NCBI GenBank assembly: GCA_903813345.2
Contig: CAIIXF020000009.1
Location: 16,705,759 to 16,769,758, forward strand
Direction of reading: 5' to 3'
DNA length: 64,000 bases
From: Owenia fusiformis
Lineage: Eukaryota; Annelida; Polychaeta; Sabellida; Oweniidae
A program made the position numbers and the translations under genes. Below are positions 23,801-35,800 of this stretch, piece after piece. Under the pieces are notes generated by a model. The model was given only the letters and a program-made list of their open reading frames with translations, was not told where the DNA came from and did no database searches. Each line of letters begins with the position of its first letter. Position 1 is the stretch's first letter.

Positions 23801-26800
23801 GCCATCTTGAAAATTCCTTCTTGAGCAGAGCTTGTTTGTCCCTAAGCATCAACATATAAAATGTAAACCATATCCATAAATTAAAATTTGAGTTATCAAA
23901 GATTACATTCTTTTTTACTAAAAATGCCGGCCAATTCTGCAGTCATTTTGAAAATCTTTCTCGAACAGAGCTATAGTGTCCCTAGGTATCAGCATATAAA
24001 ATTTGAATAAAAAAATGGCAACCATTTTGAAATTCAGCTGCCATTTTGAAAATTCTTCCTCAAACAGAGCTACTGTGTCCCTACTGTGTTCGCTGGTATT
24101 AGAGTTATCAAAATTTTATGTTTTTTTTACGAAAAATGGCCACCATTTTGAAATTCAGTGGCCATCTTGAAAATTCATTTTTGAACAAAGCAACTGTGTC
24201 CCTAGCCATCATCATATAAAATTTGAACCAAATCCGTTCACTGGTATTTGAGTTATCAAAGATTGTTTTTTTAACGAAAAATTGCCGTCATTTTGAAATA
24301 AAGCGGCCATCTTGAAAATTCTTTGTCGAACATAGCAACTGTGTCCCTAGGCATCATCATATAAAATTTGAACCAAATCCGTTCACTGGTATATGAGTTA
24401 TCAAAGATTACGTTTTTTTACGAAAATTGGCCGCCATCTTGAAATTCAGCCGCCATCTTGAAAATTATTTCTTGAACAGAGCTACTGTGTCCCTAGGCAT
24501 AATCATATACAATTTCAACCAAATCTGTTCACTGGTATTTGAGTTATCAAAGATTACGTTTTTTACTAAAAATTGCCACCATTTTGAAATTAAGCGGCCA
24601 TCTTGAAATTTTTTGTCGAACATAGCTACTGTGTCCCTAAGCATCATCATATAAAATTTGAACGAAATATGTTTGCTGGTATTTGAGTTATCAAAGATTA
24701 CATATTTTTACAAAAAATGGCTGCCATTTTGAAATTAAGTGGCCATCTTGAAAATCTCTTTTTGTGCGAAACTCCTTTGTCCCTAGGCATCAGCATATAA
24801 AATTTGAACCAAATCCGCAAACTAGTATTTGAGTTATTAAAGATTACATTTTTTTACGAAAAATGGCGACCATTTGAATTCAGTGGCCATATTGAAAATT
24901 CCTTCTCGAGCAGAGGTCCTACACCCATAAGGCATAAGCCTATAAAATTTGAATCAAATCCGTGAAACGATATTTGAGTTATCACCCGGACAAACAGACG
25001 GATGGACGGACGGACAGACGAACGGACGGATGGACGGACGGCTTTCCTATATCCCTCTCGAACTTCGTTCGGTGGGATAACTATTTTTCATATGTTTACC
25101 GTCTTGGTAGATACAAAATAACACGTACCAAAATCATTGGATGATGAGCATAGTCAGATAGAAGTGATGATATCATCAACATTGAAAACTATGGTGGTTT
25201 GAGTGAAAGCATGAATTCAATGTTTTAAAGAACTTTGCGGGACACAGACGACCGTATAGTGTAGCGGGAATTATATCATATGATATTAACAGGAATTTTT
25301 GTGATATACTTCATGTTACTATATGATCATCCGAAAGCTTACTCACTACCTCATCGGGTTTTACTCACGATATAATCAGAATACTCAGGCGGTAGCATCG
25401 GGTCCTATAGAATCATACTCTTGGTATAATCGGGTCTTTCATTTTCAACGTTCACCGGTGATATCAATGATATGCAACGTATGGCAGTGAAACAAATGTG
25501 ATATATATTTGCACCTATTATATCTTTGAATCAAAAGGAGTAAATACAGCCATGGTTCTTTCTTATTTAAGATGTAAAACATCATTCTAGTATTAAGAAG
25601 TTGAATTAGCAATTTGATAATATAATATTGCATTTAGTACTCATTATTCTGCAAACATGAGTACCTGGAACAACAACTACATCGGTTACAAACAATTCTG
25701 TGTTTTATCTATTTCTCAATATATAAACAGGAGTTTATTAACTTCCCCCTACATTTTCAGACATCTTCGGGTCTTTGCTCGGCAGTAGGTTGTATATAGG
25801 CGGGTAGACTTTCCCCCGTGTGATACCTCTTTATTAATTTCTTTTTGACTGTAATAGCAAGCTCATTAGCATTCTTCTCTATGTTAGCCTTATCTTCAAG
25901 GGTAAGTTCACCAGACATTTTTATCTTAATATGGCACAGTATATTTCTGAGTTGTTTGTGCCATGTAAATGTGTTGTTTGTTATGTCAAATGTTTTACTC
26001 ATAATTAATGAATCGTTTAGTAAACTCCCATCTGTACTAAACTCTAAATGCCCAAGGTGTATTTTATAATATTAACTGCCAAAGGAATTCTTCAAAATTT
26101 TTACTTGAGTGGAAGATTTCCCGTATCACACAATATGTAAAATTCCAGTCATTTGATTGGTATGTGGCTACTTCTCATTACATGGCTTAAGTTAAATATA
26201 CATTTAATTTATAGTTCCTTTATAGCAGACTTTAATCAAACTTAGAGTCTTCCTGGTCTGTAATCGGGTTTGTTTAACCTTGTCAAATTGTTTTTGTTTT
26301 GTTATTGTATTAATAAAGTTTATTCAGACGTACACATCCTTTAAAGCAGACTCTAAATCAAACAGAGAGACTGAGTCTTACTGTAACCAGAACAATGGCA
26401 ACGCCAAAGCGTAGCGAATCCCATCGAACAGAAATGGCTTGCATTTTACAAACAAAATATATAGCAATATAGTTTAATTTGACAATGTGCCATGCTTAAG
26501 TATTCCAATATCAAATATGAACAAAATCGCTCCAATACTTTTTGAGTTATAGTAAAACATGTAAAAATGACAGCCATTTTTTAAAATGGCCACCTACTAC
26601 GCGAAGTGTCATGAGACAGTGTGCAAGGCTCAAAAGTATTCACATATCAAATATGAACAAAATCGCTCTACTACTTTTCAAGTTATAGTAAAAAACGTAA
26701 AAAATGGTGGCCATTTTTCAAAATGGCCACCTACTACCCAAAGTGTCATTAGACAGTGTGCCATGCTTATAGTATTCACATATAAGATATGAACAAAATT

Positions 26801-29800
26801 GCTCTACTACTTTTTGAGTTAAAGTAAAAAATGTAAAATAACACACATAAAAATGGCGGCCATTTTTCAAAATGGCTGCCTAATACCAAAAATGTCATCA
26901 GACATTGTGCCATGCTTAAAGTATTCACATACCAAATATGAACAAAATCGCTCTACTACTTTTCAAGTTACAGCAAAAATCGTAAAAAGCCGTGCGAAGG
27001 CAGCCATTTTTCAAGATGGCTGCCAGGTATTTCTTCTGTATTTAAATTCCTAGCTTAATCAATGTCCTATATAACTTTTTTACATTTAAAACATATTGCT
27101 ATTACAGTTTTATATGCAGTACCTAAATTACAGTAAAATCGGCACTAAAATGGCCGCCATTTTTAAATAAGTGGCCATTTTGAAAATCGGCTTTCGAGCA
27201 GAACTTCTACCCCCATTGGGTATATGTGCACAAAATATGAACAAAATCGGGCTTACAGTATTTGAGTTCTTGCCCGGACGGACAGACGGATGGACAGACA
27301 GACGGATGTACGTACAGATGGATGGACAGACAGACGGACGGAGGGACGTTCCCTATATCCCTCCGAACTTCGTTCGATGGGATAATCAGAGTTTTCCTTT
27401 TTGAAGTTAATTGTTTATAGACATTATTTAAGACAGCCTGTAATGTCTGATTGCATTTTCTCTAGATATCAAATCAATAAACCCAAAAATATTTTCAGAT
27501 TTATTTATTTATTCAGAACTACGCTTTTGTATCAGCAGCACGCTTTCACAGGTGCGTCTTTACAATAAAACATAATATATCTAAAACTGAGTCTTAAGAA
27601 TCTTTAAGATTGCACTAAAACTTTTTACCATAAATTGACGTCATAAATTTGAGAAATCCTATACTCAGCAATGTGCTCAAGAAGGAGATCTTCTGGGACA
27701 TGAAGTTTAGAGGAATATTCCATTTTAAAAAGTCTTCAATCCAAAAAAAACTCGTGAAAAATATCAGTTAAAGAATGAAATTTGACTAATTACAACCATT
27801 TTGTAATAGAATTCCAGGTAATATGCTTCAGATCCAGAGTCTCTTCTCAGTTCGAAATTAGGGGTAGGGGTAACATAAATTACAATAAATTTGAAATTAT
27901 AAGATCATTATAACCTTTAATCTTTCTCTCCAAACTTTATGTCAGATGAGATGTATAAATGTGTTTATTGAGCAAAATGGTTACATCTCAATCCTTGGTC
28001 ATCTCAACCCTTAGTCAACTCGACACCACCATAAAAACAAATAGATGTACCTTTCATGGTATGATATTGATGTATTTTTAAAGAATGAGGGACTAAAATG
28101 CTAATTTTCCGAAATAAAATTATCAACTAGTGAAGTTAAAGACATTTATAATTTTATGTATAATGTATAATTTATGCTAAAGACATTTATAATTTTTATA
28201 AATATGAGATCAAAGATAGGAAACTGCATAGATATCAGTGAAGGAAGTATGCTAGAGTCCAAGGAGCCCTGGATGCTGCATGGAGATGCTACGAAGAGGG
28301 AGAAATAACAACTTCGAAACTTCTTCAACTCTGCAGCAAGGTTGTGCCCAAAACAAGAACTTCCATGTATGGACGCTATAATTCCGCTTCCTGGTCAACT
28401 CAACCCCAAGTCAACTCAACCCAAGTCAACTCAACCCTTAGTCAAGTCGACCCCAAGTCAAGTCAACTCTTAGTCAAGTCAGCCCCAAGTCATCTCAACT
28501 CTTGGTCAACTCAACCCTTAGTCAACTCGACCCCAATGATTTTACTTGTTTTCTAGTAGGTAAGAATACATTATTCAAACAAAATTGTATCATTAATTAT
28601 ACCACTCCAAGTCCAATTACAGTTGTATAACATGGGTCTACATGTATAACAACGATATACAGTGGAGAGTGGTATATCGTCATCGTATACAACTCCTCTG
28701 TATACACTCCAGCGTATACCACTGTAGAAGTGCATTCTGGGAACTAATGAATATAGACCGAAGAACAAGGTGTGTGTTTTGTTATACAGACTGTTGTGTT
28801 CCCCGAATGAGCGGAGCGAATGAGGAGTTCCGACACTTCAAAATTGTCATGATTTCCTAGAATCTAGTGACGTCATAAATGGTTCCGGCATGATTTGCTA
28901 GAATCAAGCCACGTCATAAATGGTTCGAGATCAACATCGGCATTGTTGAGTTGGCTATGGGATATTTTTGTGGATATCGTGCATTTTATATTCTCGTGAT
29001 AATATAATATATTCACTCGTTCGCATATATATCATATACTCACTCGAGTATAAACACGATATACAGAAAGAACCATTATATAACCTCATAGTATCATCAG
29101 TCTACTGCGCTAATAATTTTTTTATGAAAAATATAGAAATAACATCCAAATTAAATTTTGGATATTCAAAAGAGGACATTTAAATCTACAATATGTAAAG
29201 ATATAAAAATCTCCAATCAAGGGTAACATGCAGTAGTCTGATGAACTTCGTTCTCCAAATCGAGACTAGTCGTTTTATACAAAAATCATGAATCCCGTTG
29301 TTTGTGCAGTCTTGATTTCAAATCTTACTTAAAAATATAAACATTTCTTTGGCGTATAGATTCTGTTATTTTGATGAATAAATATCATATAAATATACGA
29401 ATATAATTTAAAATTTTCGAATTAATCCACCCAACTTTTATACAACCTATAAATTCGGAAAATTACTTAACAATTCATTCATATATCTTTTTCATTTTTT
29501 CATAATTCTTTAACATCATAATGAAAGGCACATCTAATTTTTTATAGATATTTAAATATGGTGGGGTCGATTTGACTAAGGGTTGAGATGACTTGGGGTT
29601 GAGTTGACTAGGGGTTGACTTGACTTGGGGTTGAGTTTCCTAAGGGTTGAGTTGACTTGGGTTGAGTTGACCAGAAAGCGTTTTATCAATGTTCATTTCA
29701 AGTTTCCAGTCATTACAAAAAGACTGGAGAGTGTTTAATTTTAGTTGCATTCCTTCTTTGCTAGTATCAAATAAAACTAAATCATAAGTCGCTCTTGCTT

Positions 29801-32800
29801 TTTTATAAAACATGCCTGCTCTTTTGGTATACATGTGTAACACATGGTTTGTCTGTGTGATCTTAAATACATGTACTTCTAAGAATGAAGTGTCCAATCT
29901 TTTATTGCCTACCCTGTAGACACTTGTAAAATTTATTTCTCATCATCAATAATCTATTATTACCATAATCAATATCACTATATAAGCTTTGTATCATAGT
30001 ACTGATAATGGCCGACTGGTAAGATTCCTTTTTAAACTCAAGGTATAGGGTAAGGAACTTTTTTAATTGTTACTTAATATATTTACTAGGAAAATATGAG
30101 AAATAAAACTTACAATGACTACTCCAACAAATGTGCTGACTGAAAAATAAAATATAATGCGTTTAATAGCAAGAGCAGAATAGAAATCAATTAAACACAT
30201 TATGATCATAATTACATGATTCATAACGATGAACATTCAATACAAGTATGAGTAATGTTTAATTAGAATCTGTGCCTAAAAATAGGAAACTTTCGCTTTT
30301 AAGTAGTTTTATTTGCTTGCGTATTGACTGTATTCTCACAGGCTCAGTCTTCACTTTGTAGAATTGACCGATGGGAGCTGATCGAGTGAAGGAAAATGTT
30401 TGAATTATGCAGGTCAGTGCTGCATATACTTATAATACATAATAATGAAAGATAGGTAAATCTTTTCTCAGATGAGTAGATGTTACAACAATTAAATTGA
30501 AAAGTTATTAAAATTCATTTCATCTTCAACTGCTTAAATTCCTAAATCATTAGTTTTATACAACATATGCATCAATAATTAGCACAAAAACAACGTTTTT
30601 ACTCATGAAAATGTTCATTTTTAATAAATAAATAATAAATAATAAATAAATGCCAGTAGTTAGTTACCAGATTTATCACCAGGTGGTTAAATCAAGCTAT
30701 ATAACATTGCAACCATACAAAAAGTTAGGTTGAAGGGGCAACAAGGACTGTAGAGAGAAAATTCGAACATAAATTGGGGCCTGGTGCTGCATAGTGCATA
30801 CCATAGGCCCTGGAACATGTATAAAATAATTGAGTCAAATATACCAAGTAAAAAGTCCCCGGGACTGACATAATTCCAACAAGAACACAAATGTGTACAA
30901 AATGTCCACACCAATGGGTGATCCAGTCAAATGGTTATTCTGAAAATGAGTAGACAAGACTTTACCGACACAATTTGAGGACGGAAAATCCAAAATGGCC
31001 ACCTTAAAATTTACCCTGAGTGCCAAAAAATTAGTCAGTTCAAGATTTTCATACTAAGAACTAGTCCTGAAAACGCGTAGATACATTGTAAGACTTTACA
31101 GACAAGATTTTAGGATGGAAAATTCAAAATGGCTGCCTTGACATTTACCCAGAATGCCAAAAAACTTATGGGGATGACAGAAGTCCATGTGTCATGTTGA
31201 GCCAAATCTCTTTCAATCTTTTACTGATCCCAAACTCTAAATTATCAATGATCTAAAATGGGGTTGATGAAACTTGAAATTCAGTTCTTAGCAACATATC
31301 TCTACACATCACATCAACTAGACATCATCAGACGCCAGCAGCAGCTAAAATCAACATAGGAAGAACGCCCCTTACCCTCAGCCAACGCAGGCAGGTTGGA
31401 GACCTTAATACATCTTTCAAGATGTTACAACAAAGTCTAGCAACCAAGTATGGAGTCGGCTTTGGAACAGTCAATCAATGCCCAAATATATACAAATATA
31501 GTGCTTATTCGGCAACTTTGAGTTTGCTGAAAGTGCGGCCCCTCTTTATAGGGAAAACCTCTGAACAAGGAAACTTTCCTTCAGTCCCAAGAGCATTCCC
31601 TGTTCACAGGTTTTACTGTATATACTGTACTCCCAGTTAATTTCGCGAGTTTTAATTTTGCGAATTTTTAGAAATCGCAATTTCGTGGCTATTTAATTTC
31701 GCGGTTTTCACAAGTTCAAATTTCATTATTCTCTGAATCATCAAATTTTGTAAACTAAGTTACCTTTTATACCGTAGTTACATCCAATCCAGTGTAATAT
31801 TTTGATAAAATTCATAATTACTAAATCTTGGACAATGGCATGCTGTACCCCGTTATCTATTACAGGGATTTAATTTGCAAATTTCGCTACGATTATCTTT
31901 CACGATTATACTGCGCGCAATCACAAAAACCATGAAACTAAATTTCACGCAAAAATACCGGGAGTACAGTAAAACATTAAAGACTTGAAATGAAGAGGTT
32001 ATATGTGCTAAATATGCAGTCATAATAGTCAAGTAATTGCCTCTGGCCACTATACCAAAGGGTTAAGGATCGACCATTCTGAACATTGTGTTAATGTGCA
32101 AGCTCGTTCAAAATTGGTGCACATTTTCATTATAACCATGAGCACTATATATAAAAACAAAAGCCATGAATAAACACTTACTGATTAGATTACAGGCTAA
32201 TAGGTAGTTTGTGTGGTTCTCTGATCCCTTCACCAGGCAGAAGACAAAAGCCAACTGAAAATAAATTTTACCACAATTATTGTCAATTTGGATGTCTTTG
32301 ATATTCATTATATATATAATATATATATATAAAACGAGTATATGTGCAATAATTTTCTTTTTCCACTTCAAGCATTATTTTACCTGGTAATATGCATGCA
32401 TGATGGGAATAGCATGTAAGCTGTAAAAACAAAAATGTTATGTCAGATTACATCACCAATTTCAAATTGTAGTGGTAAAGATGAGCCAAAATGACTAAAG
32501 TTGACTTTATCTGACCAGCTTAGCTGTGATATAGAATAGCTGAGCTCATATACATAGCCATTTCTCTTCATACATTACATAACCATTCGAGGGGGCATAA
32601 AAAATGGGTCATACTTCAGCATCTGATATCTCCCTGACCCTCTTACCTCTTCTAAAAACTTGCACATGTGAAACTGGTTATCTCCCTAATACACACTACC
32701 CTACCTCAATCGCGCTTGCGCAAGATTTTTGGCTTTCAACCAGGTTGCTTTTGAGTATATCAGTTTCGCTGGTTTTATACAAAAACCAATTCTTAGATAG

Positions 32801-35800
32801 TCAATAATACACTTGAATCATGTTTTGTATTATAGTGTGATAGTATATTTTTGAACCACTAAAATTAATTGATCTAATCTTTATTTTCAGACGAGTACAA
32901 TAACAACGTTCATGCACCAATCATTAAAATGAATATAATGAATAATAGAAGGAATGATATGTTTCATTGGAGTACATTGATGCACGAATGCATACAAGGG
33001 GCGTCATTAGAATGTTTCAAAAATCCTGAATATATGGAGATGCTTGCCTAAAACTGCAAAATAACTTTGTGATACTCCCTAGAACTGTTTGTTGTGAATT
33101 GAACAAAACATATTCATGTTGGATGTAAATAATATTATAATCTATATTTCTATTCATAAGTTGTGTTTATAAAACTGTGGGTATACTCAGGCCTGTCAAG
33201 GGGGGGTAGGTAAGAGAAATTTCGAACAGAATGCGTGACATATAGGTGATTCTCGTGAAAAGTCCGAATGGAATGCGTACATTTTTTTCGGCATTCATAT
33301 TTTTGCTGTATCGCAAACTTTTTTAGAATTTTTTTATAGAAATATTTTTGCTTGACAATTATTAAGTAAAATGCGTATTTGCGTGACATTTTCTGTCACG
33401 CAAAAAAAACTGGCGTGACTTCAAATTCTTCAGCAAATGCGTGACAAATACGCAAATTGCGGGGCAGTTGACAGACCTGGTATACTAGACAGTGCTGTAC
33501 AATTAATGTATTTGTAGGAAGTGGATTCATAAAACTACAACTGTATGCTTAACCCATACTTTTAACTCTGAAAACTATTACCAGATAGATGTAGTCTTAT
33601 ATGACATGATGACTGTCAGATGTTTTTGATGGTATCTGCTCCAGTGATTTTGCATTTAATCATGGACGCTCACCACCAGACACCTCAAAACAAACACTAG
33701 AGAGGCTAAGCTACACATATTTAACACAACTTGAATGTGAACTTCAATGTGCACGCAGATAAATGATGTTAGATTTGTTTATCTCCTGTGGGCCAGCGTG
33801 AAGTTTACAGGTTTTTACATGAGATTATCATATTGGTGCAGTTTACAGAAGTGTATTCAACAAAGCATGAACTTGTACTTCTATTTTTCAGAGAGTTGGA
33901 TTGATATTTTACTATCATAGGTAATTCACTTGAAAGAAAACATATTGTTTTAATAATAACTAGACTTTGGAAATTGAACAAGTTCAATTTCAGACTCCAG
34001 ATGACAGATTCGTTTACGCTGAGTCATCTAGAATAAGCCGAGTCATCCAGAATAAGCCGAGTCATCCAGAATAAGCAAGTCATCCAGAATAAGCTGAGTC
34101 ATCCAGAATAAGCCGAGTCATCCAGAATAAGCCGATGGATGGATGAATGGATGGTTTGATAGGATAGGAAGGATAGGACAGAATAAGAAGGAAGGATAGG
34201 ATAGAATAGGAAGAAAGGATAGGAAAGGATAGGAAGGATGGGAGAGAAGGATAGGATTGGATAGGATACGTGGGATGGATATAGCCGAGTCATCCAGAAT
34301 AAGCCAAGTCATCCAGTCATATCCCTCTTTCCTATCCTTCTTATCCTATCCTATCCTTCCTATCCTATCCTATCCTTCCTATCCTTCCTTCCAGAACAGG
34401 AAGGAAGGATAGGATAGAATAGGAAGAAAGGATGGGATAGTATAGGATAGGAAGGAAGGATAGGATAGGAAGGATAGTAAAGAAGGATCGGATTGGATAG
34501 GATAGGCTAGGTGGGATGGATATAGCCGAGTCATCCAGAATAAGCCAAGTCATCCAGAATAAGCCAAGTCATCCAGAATAAGCTTAGTCATCCAGAATAA
34601 GCCGAGTCATCCATAATAAGCGGACGGATGGATGGATGAATGGATGGATTGATAGGAAGGATAGGACAGAATAGGAAGGAAGGATAGGATAGAATAGGAA
34701 GGAAGGATAGGATAGGATAGAATAGGAAGAAAGGATAGGATAGGAAGGATAGGATACGATAGAATAGGAAGAAAGAATAAGATAGGACAGAATAGGAAGG
34801 ATAGGATAGGATAAGAAGGAAGGATAGGATAGGAAGGATAGGAAAGAAGGATAGGATAGGATACGTGGGATGGATATAGCCGAGTCATCCAGAATAAGCC
34901 AAGTCATCCAGTCATATCCCTATCATATTGATTTTTTTTGAAAATTCAAAAGGTCATAACTTTTGAACCGGAAGTCGGATCGAAATTTGGTTTGCAGATT
35001 CGGATTCCTGACAAAATTCTACACCTAATTCACAACTCATACGTTAAATTTGGAAATTTTTTTATTTTGACCTACTTTCTGGACGCCATATTTAAAAATC
35101 GGTAAGAGTAATCAAAAATCTAATGTCATACCTTTGCTTCGGCTTTTTCTAAGCTACATGATAAAACAAGATTTAGGAGTTACGATAAACAACGACAAAG
35201 ATAAATGACAGAATGTTGAAAATGTAAGATTTGACCTAGTTCTTGACCTTTGACCTAGATAAAAATTTGACCAAATTTCTGAGAAACTAAATCTAGGACC
35301 TAAATGGACCATATATAGGATTTGACTCAATATTTTCTAGTTAACGAGAAAACTGGGAAAGAATAATAAACAAAGAATAAGAATAAGAATACTGACGAAA
35401 AAAATAGACTCCAGATTTACATCTGGAGTCTAATAAAAAAACACTGTATTTATGCCCAGAAAGTACTCATGGTGAAAGATATGACTGTCTAAAATCACTT
35501 GCCATACTGCACGTCTGAGGCCTGCTGCACGTGGTCCTTTAGAAAAAATGGCAGACCCCATGTAAACCAATAGGAAATGGTTGGGTTACCATTAGTCATA
35601 TGAGGACCGATCAATCCATCCAATTACTTTCAAAATTAGAATTTAAAGAGACAATTAAATTTGCTTAATTGTCCACTGGACAAAAATATGATTTAATTTT
35701 CCAGGTTTTACAAAAGTTAATGGTTTCAAATTCAACAATTCTTTTAATGATCCTCTTATTGAAATAACACAGATGGTCAGTGAAGTGGTCAAAATTACTT

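Noticed and set aside
23800-24950. CRISPR-like array of regularly spaced repeats
   Set aside because: Units are about 147 bp, diverged throughout with no unique spacers, and the genome is eukaryotic.
28344-28556. 70-codon plus-strand frame
   Set aside because: Most of it is the GTCAACTCAACCC minisatellite.
32384-32420. 37-nt minus-strand segment with good acceptor and donor just upstream of exon 3
   Set aside because: Thirty-seven nucleotides between two phase-0 ends would break the frame, and exon 2 to exon 3 joins cleanly and aligns with the paralogue without it.
34584-34907. 107-codon minus-strand frame rich in Ser, Tyr, Pro, Ile and Leu
   Set aside because: It is a direct translation of the GGATAGGAT microsatellite; overlapping frames are also open for the same reason.
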